DNA of 64,000 nucleotides from Bacteroidales bacterium (GTDB lineage: Bacteria; Bacteroidota; Bacteroidia; Bacteroidales; WCHB1-69). Each line of letters opens with the position of its first letter. Position 1 is the stretch's first letter. The stretch is from assembly GCA_017454945.1 (NCBI GenBank), contig JAFTCA010000010.1, positions 62,001 through 126,000 on the forward strand, written 5' to 3'. Of the stretch, positions 35,697-43,495 are shown one piece after another. The position numbers and the translations under genes were made by a program. The notes under the pieces were generated by a model that worked only from the letters and a program-made list of their open reading frames with translations, was not told where the DNA came from and ran no database searches.

Positions 35697-36062
35697 CTAG
35701 AACAAACAGGCCCAACCGAATTTTCGAGCCACCTCCCGAAGAAGAGCCTTATCGCGCATAGGTATTCTAACCTCTACCGTTTCGCGCTGATTTTGACGCT
35801 TGGCTATTGCAGCGGTATCCAACTCATACTGCATTTGCAGGTTCATCCATATCTCAGCTGGAATATGAAGAGCTTTCTCCAACGCAACGGCCATATTCAA
35901 CGACACGGCTCGCTTGCCTGTTATTGTCTCACTAAGCACCGACGGAGCAACCCCCATCTCCTGCGCAAGCTGTTTTTGCGTCATGCCACGGTCTTCCAAT
36001 TCATCCTTTATCAATTCACCAGGATGGGTTGCCTCAAATGAAATCAGTTTTTTCTTATTCAT
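35697..36062 (-). CDS. higA: HigA-family antitoxin (XRE-type HTH)
   Basis: A 121-residue protein with ATHPGELIKDELEDRGMTQK, the HigA/VapA-like N-terminal signature, and a helix-turn-helix (QLAQEMGVAPSVLSETITGK). HigA binds and represses its own operon and neutralises the HigB mRNA interferase. The C-terminal 40 residues carry RETVEVRIPMRDKALLREVARKFGW. ATG at 36062 is preferred. A full higB gene is missing; only a 25-codon frame with toxin-like sequence precedes it. Confidence 0.85.
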   Translation of the reverse strand: MNKKKLISFEATHPGELIKDELEDRGMTQKQLAQEMGVAPSVLSETITGKRAVSLNMAVALEKALHIPAEIWMNLQMQYELDTAAIAKRQNQRETVEVRIPMRDKALLREVARKFGWACLF

Positions 36063-36076
36063 AATGCTTTGATATA

Positions 36077-36154
36077 TCAAAAATTAATGCTGTTACCATA
36101 ATGAGTAAAAAGCTCTTCCAACGCCACCTTCTCAAACATTATTTCCATCAGCAT
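36077..36154 (-). pseudogene. Possible higB toxin remnant
   Basis: A 25-codon frame directly before higA and after a consensus promoter. Its product has FEKVALEELFTHYGNS, which resembles the N-terminus of RelE/HigB-type toxins of Bacteroidales (FEK..LEELY..G). Then a stop follows, and the remaining roughly 80 residues of a toxin are absent. Probably a deletion relic; chance similarity over so few residues cannot be excluded. Confidence 0.45.
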
Positions 36155-36171
36155 TAAATCTTTCAACGATG

Positions 36172-36179
36172 CAAAAATA
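36172..36179 (-). promoter_or_regulatory. -7 promoter box TATTTTTG for higA
   Basis: Plus-strand CAAAAATA, 18 bases before the remnant ATG at 36154. Confidence 0.6.
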
Positions 36180-36330
36180 ATATTTTTTTGCGAATAGTTC
36201 TCAATTTTGCGAATTTTTTTTAAAACTATCATACTTGATAGCATTTAACCAATGCCATGTTTCTTCGACAACAACACGTTGCGGCGCACAACGATAATGC
36301 TTCTTCTTACATTACTTGCGGCGCCGCATT

Positions 36331-36417
36331 GGAATGCGTTAACGCATTCCACCAGGGGTATCGGCCGCTTCGCGCCCTCAACCCCTGGCTACCAAACGGG
36401 AACCCCTAAAGGGGTTC
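36331..36417. repeat. Cluster of three inverted repeats in an intergenic stretch
   Basis: In the 660-bp gene-free region 36155-36817: a perfect 20-bp palindrome at 36331-36350 (arm GGAATGCGTT); CCAGGGGT (36352-36359) pairing with ACCCCTGG (36381-36388); and GAACCCCT (36400-36407) pairing with AGGGGTTC (36410-36417). The open frame 36252-36545 across it is not gene-like. Looks like a dispersed intergenic element. Confidence 0.6.
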
Positions 36418-36586
36418 TGAATAGTGTGAAATTATATACAATGTCGCTATATTCATTGCCGCCTCATTGTATTTTGCGTGGAAGACGCATAGCGGCTTGC
36501 AAAAAACGTCGCTGGAATTCTTGGTTCAGTTTGATCTTTTCCTAATCTCTTAAAATGATGGTTTTATAAAGAATTTGAAATAAAAA

Positions 36587-36779
36587 AATGCGCCTTAGCA
36601 ATAAGGATGCGTAAAAAAATTAGCAATGGGTGGGCGTTAAGAGGCGGCGTTGTTTGAAGCACGCGCAGCGTGCAAGTTTAGCCGCCTTAGCCCGCGGATT
36701 GCAATTTTTAGCATCCGTTTGCGTAGCGCTTAGCGCCTTTCTTTTGGTTCTTTTCTTTGGCAAGACAAAGAAAAAGAAC
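36587..36779. repeat. Nested inverted-repeat element upstream of the NUDIX gene
   Basis: AGGCGGC (36642-36648) pairs with GCCGCCT (36681-36687) and encloses GCACGC-GCA-GCGTGC (36659-36673). GTTCTTTTCTTTG (36747-36759) pairs, with one indel, with 36766-36779. GCGTAGCGCTTAGCGC lies between. Elements with the TTCTTTTCTTTGGCAAGACAA core recur in Bacteroidota genomes, from general familiarity. Confidence 0.55.
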
Positions 36780-36789
36780 ATAAAAAATG

Positions 36790-36797
36790 TATTTTTG
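36790..36797 (+). promoter_or_regulatory. -7 promoter box TATTTTTG for the NUDIX gene
   Basis: 20 bases before the ATG at 36818. Confidence 0.65.
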
Positions 36798-36817
36798 CAG
36801 CTCTTAAAACAAAGAGC

Positions 36818-37306
36818 ATGCATTTCCCCCTCCGAATCTTCGACAACGCCACGCCCGTGGATATCGCCAACGAAAGCGAGTTTGAGGCGTTTGCCCGCGA
36901 CTACCGGCCGATTGGCGCCGCCGGTGGCATTGTTGTGAACGAACGCCAGCAGGTGCTGATGATTTTCCGTTTGGGCCGCTGGGACTTCCCCAAGGGCAAA
37001 ATAGAGGAGGGAGAGAACCCTGCCGAGGCCGCCCTGCGCGAAGTGTGCGAGGAGACCGGCCTGACAACCGCCACCCTCGGCCGCGAGCTGCCCTCCACCT
37101 TCCACACCTACCCGCTCAACGGCGAGAAAATCCTGAAGCAGACCCACTGGTTTGCCATGCGCTGCCCCAACACCGCCACCCTGAAACCGCAAACTGAAGA
37201 AGACATCACCCAAGCAGAATGGGTTGATATAGAAAAAGTTGGCGCACACTTGAAAGATTCTTACGCTTCGTTAAGACACTTGTGGGAAGAGGTGAAGGGA
37301 CTGTAA
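36818..37306 (+). CDS. NUDIX hydrolase
   Basis: A 162-residue protein with a complete Nudix box, GKIEEGENPAEAALREVCEE followed by TGL (about residues 68-90), fitting GX5EX7REUXEEXGU. WDFPKGK and AAGGIVVNE before it are typical of Ap4A-hydrolase-like or diphosphoinositol-polyphosphate-like members. It hydrolyses a nucleoside-diphosphate-linked compound; the substrate cannot be read. It stands alone and converges on the HTH gene. Confidence 0.88.
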   Translation: MHFPLRIFDNATPVDIANESEFEAFARDYRPIGAAGGIVVNERQQVLMIFRLGRWDFPKGKIEEGENPAEAALREVCEETGLTTATLGRELPSTFHTYPLNGEKILKQTHWFAMRCPNTATLKPQTEEDITQAEWVDIEKVGAHLKDSYASLRHLWEEVKGL

Positions 37307-37331
37307 CCCCTCTGCCACTTCTTGCAGTCGT

Positions 37332-37874
37332 TCATTGTTTGTTTTCGGCATATCGTTTCAATCTTTGAGTTAATTCTTTGATAGCTATCTCTTTCTCTCG
37401 TGGTCGCCCAACTACACGCAAGGCATCAACAAGGACTAACAATTCGTATAATTCCGCATCTCGCATGGCCGCCTCCGGAACGGTTGGATACAAAGGCTTA
37501 ACAGTTTGGCCTTTAGCATTACCCTGTGCATATTTCCACACATAGTTATCCGCATTGCCAGCCAGCTGTTCTTTGATAGGCGATGCGCTAATGTAGGTTG
37601 GAAGGCCACGGATAACACGCCCTAACTCCAACGGGAAAACATATTTTATTCCATATATCAAAAACTCTTGCAAAGCTAATACATTTACCCTTTGTTTGTT
37701 TCTATCCACCAATTGTGCCGTCTTACACCGTTCCAAGCTTTCACTAACACTTGATGTGCTCATGCTCAAACTTTCGGCCAAGCCTCGAATTGAAAGAGAT
37801 TGTCCTTTTTCAGTGATTTTTTTTAATAAAATTACCAAATCTTGCGGTTTCATAACATTCTCTATATTAATCAT
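37332..37874 (-). CDS. Winged-HTH DNA-binding protein, function unknown
   Basis: Starting at ATG 37874 it has 180 residues (ATG 37853 is an alternative; the longer frame to 37949 would start upstream of the promoters). Residues about 8-65 form a winged helix (QSLSIRGLAESLSMSTSSVS as recognition region). The rest, with a YPTVPEAAMRDAELYELLVL segment, fits no family I recognise. An inverted-repeat operator lies between promoter and start, which suggests autoregulation. It is next to the defence island but divergent from it, so control of the island is possible. Confidence 0.7.
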   Translation of the reverse strand: MINIENVMKPQDLVILLKKITEKGQSLSIRGLAESLSMSTSSVSESLERCKTAQLVDRNKQRVNVLALQEFLIYGIKYVFPLELGRVIRGLPTYISASPIKEQLAGNADNYVWKYAQGNAKGQTVKPLYPTVPEAAMRDAELYELLVLVDALRVVGRPREKEIAIKELTQRLKRYAENKQ

Positions 37875-37886
37875 TTGTCTAATATT

Positions 37887-37910
37887 GTTCGCTGTTCGCG
37901 AAATGCGAAC
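37887..37910. promoter_or_regulatory. Operator-like inverted repeat upstream of the HTH gene
   Basis: GTTCGC (37894-37899), spacer GAAAT, GCGAAC (37905-37910); an extra direct half-site GTTCGC is at 37887-37892. Lies between the promoter boxes and the ATG. Confidence 0.55.
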
Positions 37911-37922
37911 ACTTTTATACGG

Positions 37923-37938
37923 CAAAAATACAAAAATA
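37923..37938 (-). promoter_or_regulatory. Two tandem -7 boxes TATTTTTG for the HTH gene
   Basis: Plus-strand CAAAAATA at 37923-37930 and again at 37931-37938. Confidence 0.55.
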
Positions 37939-38091
37939 TTCTTTAACATGTCATTAGGGGTTCAGATAAATGCTCAATCTTTCCGTGCACGCCACAAAAA
38001 TTGCTTTGCACAAATACCGCTGATTTTCGTGGATATGGCCTTTGAAAAAAAGCATAACAACCTGAAAAAGTGATGGTATATCATTTTTTAT

Positions 38092-38099
38092 TATTTTTG
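38092..38099 (+). promoter_or_regulatory. -7 promoter box TATTTTTG for the restriction-modification operon
   Basis: Leaves a leader of about 145 bases before the ATG at 38246; within the 371-bp gap 37875-38245, nothing else clear is seen. Confidence 0.55.
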
Positions 38100-38245
38100 T
38101 CCAACTTTTAGAGTTCACACCATTCATCGCGTTTCCACCAACAGATTAAACGAATATTGGAAATCATTCAAAATTCGTTTTGTGATTTTTGGATTGAAAA
38201 TGAAAGAATCATAATTAACAATGATAAACACGAAAGAGATTAGAT

Positions 38246-40303
38246 ATGATAACCATTTCCGAAATACTAAAAGGCAGCGATTTCAGCCTAACCCAATTCA
38301 GTAATGACAAAATTATTGAATTAGAAAACAACATTATTGAAAAAGAGGTTAAGGGGAAACCAACTCCTTATGTCAAATGCTTGGTGAGGAATAAGGAAAT
38401 TAAATTAACTCCTGAAGAAATTGTTAGGCAGTTGTACCTTATGGTACTTATAGAAGATTTCCATTACCCAGTTTCACGAATGGAACTTGAATATGTGGTT
38501 ACGTTTGGACGGGAAAAGAAACGTGCCGACATTGTCATTTTCGACAAAGACCAGACCAATACACCGTATATAATTGTTGAGTTGAAAAGTCCCAAACTGA
38601 AAGACGGCAAGGAGCAATTGAAAAGCTATTGCAACGGTACGGGTGCGCCAATTGGTGTTTGGACCAATGGCGAAAGTATTTCATATTATCATCGCAAAGA
38701 CCCGAATTTCTTTGAAGATATTCCGATTATACCCAAAGCCAATGAAAAACTTTCTGACATCCTGAGCGAGCGTTGGTTCATTGATGATTTGGTGAAAAAA
38801 GACAAGTTAGTCAATGAGCGCAAATCATTAAAAGACTTGATTTTGGAAATGGAAGACGAAGTGCTTGCCAATGCAGGTGTTGACGTGTTTGAAGAAGTTT
38901 TCAAATTAATCTTCACCAAATTGTATGACGAAATGGAGAGCGGCAGAAAGAAAGACCGCCACCTTGAGTTCCGCAACTACGGCGACACAGAAACTGAATT
39001 GAAAGAAAAGCTACAAAACCTTTTCAATGAGGCAAAGGAAAAGTGGTCGGGCGTTTTCACCGAAGATGCCAAACTGATGCTGACACCTTCGCATTTGTCG
39101 GTTTGTGTGAGTTCGTTGCAAGATGTGAAATTGTTCAATTCCAACCTTGATGTGGTGGACGAGGCTTTCGAATATCTGATAAACAAAAGCAGCAAAGGCG
39201 AAAAAGGACAATATTTCACACCTCGTTATGTGATTGACATGTGTGTGCGGATGCTGAATCCGTCGGCATACGAAACAATGATTGACACGGCGGCTGGCAG
39301 TTGCGGCTTCCCGGTGCATACCATTTTCTATGTTTGGCAAAAGATTTTGGAAAACAAAGGGTTAAAGAAAAGCCATCTGTTCACTTTGGAACAAAAACCG
39401 CAAGAGTGTACAGATTATGTGCAAAACAAGGTTTTTGCCATTGACTTCGACGAAAAGGCGGTTCGTGTGGCAAGAACGTTGAACCTTATTGCCGGTGATG
39501 GACAAACCAATGTTATGCACCTCAATACATTGGATTATGAACGTTGGGATGAGAACCTGAAAGACGAGAATTGGCAGGAAACATACTTTGAGGGTTGGAA
39601 AAAACTGAAAAAGATGCGTGTTGATAAAAACAGTAATCGCGATTTCCAGTTCGACATCCTTATGGCCAATCCGCCGTTTGCCGGAGACATTAAGGAAAGC
39701 CGCATATTATCAAAATACGAGTTGAGCAAAAATGCGGCAGGAAAATTGGCAGGCAAAGTAGGTCGCGACATCCTTTTCATTGAGCGTAACCTTGATTTTC
39801 TGAAACCTGGTGGTCGTATGGCTATTGTATTGCCACAAGGCCGTTTCAACAATAGTAGCGACAAATACATCCGTGATTACATTGCCGAGCGATGCCGCAT
39901 TTTGGCGGTGGTGGGCTTACATGGCAATGTTTTCAAGCCGCATACAGGAACAAAAACAAGTGTGTTGTTTGTGCAGAAATGGGATGAAGAACTTTGTCCG
40001 AAGAAAGATGATTATCCAATTTTCTTTGCCACTATGCAGGAACCAAGCAAGGATAATAGCGGAGAAAAGATTTTTGTTAAAAAGGGCGATTTCACACAAG
40101 TTAAAGAAACACAGGAAAATGTTGTTTGTGACCCACCTGCACATTATGGGGTAACACCCAAGGAAAACAACGACTATTTGCTAGATACTCATGGACATTT
40201 GATAGTGAAACACGACCTTTTTAATCATGATGGATTGACCAAAGACGGCATTGCTGAGGCCTTTGTCGAGTTTGCCAAGAAGGAAGGGCTAAGTTTTTTT
40301 TGA
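38246..40303 (+). CDS. Fused PD-(D/E)XK nuclease and N6-adenine DNA methylase (BcgI-A-like / HsdM-like)
   Basis: A 685-residue protein. The N-terminal domain (about 20-170) is a type I R-like nuclease fold (HSDR_N) with Asp95 (RADIVIF) and Glu112-x-Lys114 (VELKSP) as the PD-(D/E)XK set. A helical linker (about 175-300) leads to an HsdM-type methylase core: GEKGQYFTPRYVIDMCVRML, the AdoMet motif DTAAGSCGFPVH (about 347-358) and the catalytic NPPF at 475-478 (DILMANPPFAGD). Nuclease and methylase in one chain plus separate S subunits is the plan of BcgI-like (type IIB/IIG) enzymes; no HsdR translocase is in the window. It overlaps the next gene by 4 bases (TTGA). Confidence 0.88.
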   Translation: MITISEILKGSDFSLTQFSNDKIIELENNIIEKEVKGKPTPYVKCLVRNKEIKLTPEEIVRQLYLMVLIEDFHYPVSRMELEYVVTFGREKKRADIVIFDKDQTNTPYIIVELKSPKLKDGKEQLKSYCNGTGAPIGVWTNGESISYYHRKDPNFFEDIPIIPKANEKLSDILSERWFIDDLVKKDKLVNERKSLKDLILEMEDEVLANAGVDVFEEVFKLIFTKLYDEMESGRKKDRHLEFRNYGDTETELKEKLQNLFNEAKEKWSGVFTEDAKLMLTPSHLSVCVSSLQDVKLFNSNLDVVDEAFEYLINKSSKGEKGQYFTPRYVIDMCVRMLNPSAYETMIDTAAGSCGFPVHTIFYVWQKILENKGLKKSHLFTLEQKPQECTDYVQNKVFAIDFDEKAVRVARTLNLIAGDGQTNVMHLNTLDYERWDENLKDENWQETYFEGWKKLKKMRVDKNSNRDFQFDILMANPPFAGDIKESRILSKYELSKNAAGKLAGKVGRDILFIERNLDFLKPGGRMAIVLPQGRFNNSSDKYIRDYIAERCRILAVVGLHGNVFKPHTGTKTSVLFVQKWDEELCPKKDDYPIFFATMQEPSKDNSGEKIFVKKGDFTQVKETQENVVCDPPAHYGVTPKENNDYLLDTHGHLIVKHDLFNHDGLTKDGIAEAFVEFAKKEGLSFF

Positions 40304-41724
40304 GTAGCCCTTTCAACGAGGAAAAGTATAAGCGATTGTTGGAAGGGCTGGAGATTAGCGAGGTTTTGCTGAGTGAGGTTTTAAAGGACAATGAAACCAA
40401 AAGAATTGATAGCGAATACTTTAAAAAGGAATATTTGAACTTTTTCAAAAATATTCCGAACATAGAACCTTTAGGTAATTTTGTAGAAGATGGCTATAGG
40501 GTGGTGTACGAAAATACCGAAATCGTAGAATCAACTATTGGGAAAGACATGGGATTCCCATACTTTTTACAAGCAACTGATTTAGAAACTCCCTTTATTA
40601 AAACGGATAATCTGTTTTATGTTGCTGAAGAAGATTGGAAACGCTATCCGAAAGGGCGAATAAAAAAAGGAGAGATACTAATTGAAGTAAAAGGAAAATT
40701 AGAAAAGGTTTCAATCGTCCCTGATGATTTTCCTGAAAAAACCCTTGTTTCTGGTAGTTTGTTTAAAATGACGGTTAACAATAGAATCAACAAACATGTT
40801 TTGTTGTGTTACTTAATAAGCAAATATGGCGTGGCCTTTAAGGATCGATATAAAACAAATTTGCTGATTTCTTATATTAGCAAACCTGATTTGTATAGAA
40901 TTCCTGTTCCTAAATTCTCAATCCAATTTCAAAAAGAAATTGACGAACATTTTCAATCCATCTTTAAAAATCAGGAACTTTCTAAATCCTTGTACTCTGA
41001 GGCTGAAGACATCCTTTTGTCCGAACTAGGATTAAAAGACTGGCAACCTAATAATAATCCTGTCAACATCAAGCAATTGAAAGAATCGTTTTTGGCAAGT
41101 GGAAGATTAGATGCTGAGTATTATCAACCGAAATATGATGAAATAGAAACTGCTGTAACAAAATACAAACATGGTTATGACATAATAGGAAACTTGTTTG
41201 CTCAAAATACAGATGTATGCGATTACCAAGAGGATGCATACAATTACATAGAAATAGGTGATATCAACATCAGTGACGGCACTGCTAGTTTCAATTTGGT
41301 TTCAAAAGAAGAATTGCCGGATAATGCAAAACGAGTTCTTCATACGAATGATTTACTTATTTCAAAAGTGAGACCCTATCGTGGTGCCGTTGCAATTATT
41401 GATTTTGATGATGAAAGATTAATTGGAAGTGGTGCATTTACTGTTTTGCGTGAAAACTCAACATACAAAAAAGAAGTATTGCAGATACTTCTTCGCACGC
41501 AAATATATAAGGATTGGTTGTTAAAGTGGAATGTCGGAAGTTCTTATCCTGTAATAAAAGATGAAGACATTTTGAATTTGCCGATTCCCAAAATACCAAA
41601 TCAAGTTCAGACCGAAATTGCTACATACGTCCAAAAGAGCATTTCACTGCGTAATGAGGCGAAGCAACTACTTGAAAGTGCGAAACTTAAAGTAGAGGAT
41701 ACTATTTCTACCCCCCCCATTTAA
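40300..41724 (+). CDS. hsdS: HsdS-like DNA specificity subunit 1 (two target-recognition domains)
   Basis: A 474-residue specificity subunit. First recognition domain about 55-220, conserved helix (KEIDEHFQSIFKNQEL) about 215-250, second domain from about 267 (ASGRLDAEYYQPKYD) to 440, and C-terminal helix (LRNEAKQLLESAKLKVED). The start is TTG at 40300, inside the upstream stop, so it is translationally coupled. The last codons run through a C8 tract (41711-41718) just before TAA. The second half is similar in layout to the whole of the next gene. Confidence 0.88.
   Translation: MSSPFNEEKYKRLLEGLEISEVLLSEVLKDNETKRIDSEYFKKEYLNFFKNIPNIEPLGNFVEDGYRVVYENTEIVESTIGKDMGFPYFLQATDLETPFIKTDNLFYVAEEDWKRYPKGRIKKGEILIEVKGKLEKVSIVPDDFPEKTLVSGSLFKMTVNNRINKHVLLCYLISKYGVAFKDRYKTNLLISYISKPDLYRIPVPKFSIQFQKEIDEHFQSIFKNQELSKSLYSEAEDILLSELGLKDWQPNNNPVNIKQLKESFLASGRLDAEYYQPKYDEIETAVTKYKHGYDIIGNLFAQNTDVCDYQEDAYNYIEIGDINISDGTASFNLVSKEELPDNAKRVLHTNDLLISKVRPYRGAVAIIDFDDERLIGSGAFTVLRENSTYKKEVLQILLRTQIYKDWLLKWNVGSSYPVIKDEDILNLPIPKIPNQVQTEIATYVQKSISLRNEAKQLLESAKLKVEDTISTPPI
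41711..41718. repeat. C8 homopolymer tract at the hsdS1-hsdS2 junction
   Basis: Eight C residues end hsdS1 as ACC CCC CCC ATT TAA. With nine (or six) C residues, reading continues CAT TTA ATT GAT AAT CAA and reaches ATG 41757 of hsdS2 in frame without a stop. With seven, translation stops at TGA within six codons. Confidence 0.85.
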
Positions 41725-41756
41725 TTGATAATCAATTAGTTATAAAATACAATAAA

Positions 41757-42512
41757 ATGGCAGAGGAAAGCACATATTATTACAGGTTGGCAGAATGGAC
41801 ATTGCTGCAGGAGTTGTATGCCGAAAAATGGTTTACAACTTCAACGGCGAACTATTCCATCAAGAACTATTCGGTCTGCAAATCTTCAGGCCGATTGGAT
41901 GCCGAGTACTACCAACCAAAATATGATGCTTTGTTTGCCCAATTGTCGAAATACGAGTGCGATATCATTAAGGATATTGCACATATAAAGAAATCGGTGG
42001 AACCAGGAAGCGAGGCTTACCAAGACAGCGGAGTACCATTCGTAAGAGTATCGGACGTGACAAAATTCGGCATTTCGGAACCAAACATTTATTTGTCACC
42101 CAGTGATTTCAACTTGAATGAATTAAGGCCAAAGAAAGACACCATTTTGTTGTCAAAAGACGGTAGTGTTGGCATTGCTTATAAAATTGAGGAGGACATA
42201 GACTGCATCACATCAGGCGCATTGCTTCATCTGTCCGTTTTCAACAAAGACTACACACCCGATTATCTGACACTTGTATTGAACTCGATAGTTGTACAGA
42301 TGCAAGCCGAACGCGATTCCAACGGCGCCATCATCCAGCACTGGAAACCGTCGGAAATAGAACAAGTAATCATTCCCAAACTGCCAAAGCCCATTCAGGA
42401 AACCATTTCAGCAAAAATCCAGGAAAGTTTTGCACTAAAAGCAGAAAGCAAACGATTGTTAGATGAGGCGAAGATGATAGTGGAGAGGGAGATAGAGAAA
42501 GGAGGGAAATAA
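41757..42512 (+). CDS. hsdS: HsdS-like specificity subunit 2 (single target-recognition domain)
   Basis: A 251-residue half-size specificity protein. After a 40-residue tyrosine-rich lead (ESTYYYRLAEWTLLQELYAE) it has SSGRLDAEYYQPKYD, nearly the same as in the middle of hsdS1, one recognition domain (about 65-210) and the C-terminal conserved helix (IQESFALKAESKRLLDEAKM). It could pair as a dimer, replace half of hsdS1 by recombination, or be joined to it by slippage in the C8 tract. Intergenic distance is 32 bases with no stop in the fusion frame. Confidence 0.85.
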   Translation: MAEESTYYYRLAEWTLLQELYAEKWFTTSTANYSIKNYSVCKSSGRLDAEYYQPKYDALFAQLSKYECDIIKDIAHIKKSVEPGSEAYQDSGVPFVRVSDVTKFGISEPNIYLSPSDFNLNELRPKKDTILLSKDGSVGIAYKIEEDIDCITSGALLHLSVFNKDYTPDYLTLVLNSIVVQMQAERDSNGAIIQHWKPSEIEQVIIPKLPKPIQETISAKIQESFALKAESKRLLDEAKMIVEREIEKGGK

Positions 42513-42517
42513 ACATT

Positions 42518-43450
42518 ATGAATAGTTTAATAAAAGTTGAAGGTAAACCCATTGAAAAACTGATAGATGTAGTTTCGAAAGCAATCGGAACTATATATGA
42601 ACCTCGTCGGATTGTCAGAAAAGCAAAAGCGGAAGCAAAAGCAGAATCTATCAAGGCAATCGAACAAGCAAAAACAAATGCGATTATCGAGGGTGATACC
42701 GAAAAGGCAGAATATCTTGATAGAATAAACAACAGGTTGGTAAATAAAGAGACAAAACGGCAAAAGAACATAGAGGAAGTGGTTTCAACAGCAGGGAGAA
42801 TTTTAGAAGCGGAAAAGGATGTTTCTAATGAACCAGTAAATCCAGATTGGACTACTCGCTTTTTTGATATAGTACAAGATGTATCTGATAAAGAGATGCA
42901 AACATTATGGGGACAAATACTTGCTGGTGAAATAAAACAGCCTAAATCATATTCATTAAGAACACTTGAGACCTTGAGAAACATGACAAAAGAAGAAGCT
43001 GAAGTATTTCAAAAAGTCGCTCAATTTGTTCTTTTGCAAGATGAAGCCTTCCTCTTTTCTTCAGATAAGATTTTGGTGAAATTCGGAGTAAACTACTCAG
43101 AGATTGCCAAACTGATAGAAATTGGTTTATTGCAGCCTGGTGATTTTGTTCATAGACAATATGTTTCAACGAATAAAACAGATGAACAATATGTGATCAT
43201 TTACGGCGATTTAATAGTATTAATCACCACAAAGGCTAAAACACCAACTATTTCTATTCCTATTCGGTTATTAACGACCGTTGGGAAAGAATTAGTTAAA
43301 CTAATTGATATTACCCCTAACATAGGTTACTTAAAAGAATTTGCTACAATATTTAAGCGTGATAAAGCTAATGTCAGTTATGCAAAGATACTTAGCATTG
43401 ATGAAGAAGGTGTTATTCGTTATAATGACACGGAATTAGCTGAATTATAG
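42518..43450 (+). CDS. DUF2806 domain protein
   Basis: A 310-residue soluble protein with a long charged N-terminal helix (RKAKAEAKAESIKAIEQAK), then PVNPDWTTRFFDIVQDVSDK and MQTLWGQILAGEIKQPKSYS, the marks of DUF2806/TIGR03899. A helical bundle and a beta-rich C-terminal domain follow. DUF2806 proteins are often found in phage-defence neighbourhoods; no enzymatic motif is visible. It begins 5 bases after hsdS2, so it belongs to the same operon. Confidence 0.82.
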   Translation: MNSLIKVEGKPIEKLIDVVSKAIGTIYEPRRIVRKAKAEAKAESIKAIEQAKTNAIIEGDTEKAEYLDRINNRLVNKETKRQKNIEEVVSTAGRILEAEKDVSNEPVNPDWTTRFFDIVQDVSDKEMQTLWGQILAGEIKQPKSYSLRTLETLRNMTKEEAEVFQKVAQFVLLQDEAFLFSSDKILVKFGVNYSEIAKLIEIGLLQPGDFVHRQYVSTNKTDEQYVIIYGDLIVLITTKAKTPTISIPIRLLTTVGKELVKLIDITPNIGYLKEFATIFKRDKANVSYAKILSIDEEGVIRYNDTELAEL

Positions 43451-43479
43451 TTGTCTTATTGTTCTGTTCAAAAAAATAA

Positions 43480-43488
43480 AAGGGAGGG
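43480..43488 (+). promoter_or_regulatory. Strong Shine-Dalgarno sequence before the AbiH gene
   Basis: AAGGGAGGG lies 7 bases before ATG 43496. Such purine-rich sites are rare in the rest of the window and fix the start at 43496 rather than the TTG at 43451. Confidence 0.6.
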
Positions 43489-43495
43489 AATCTTC

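Noticed and set aside
36252..36545. 97-codon frame in the gap before the NUDIX gene
   Set aside because: Runs through three inverted repeats and has no promoter or recognisable domain; treated as part of a repeat.
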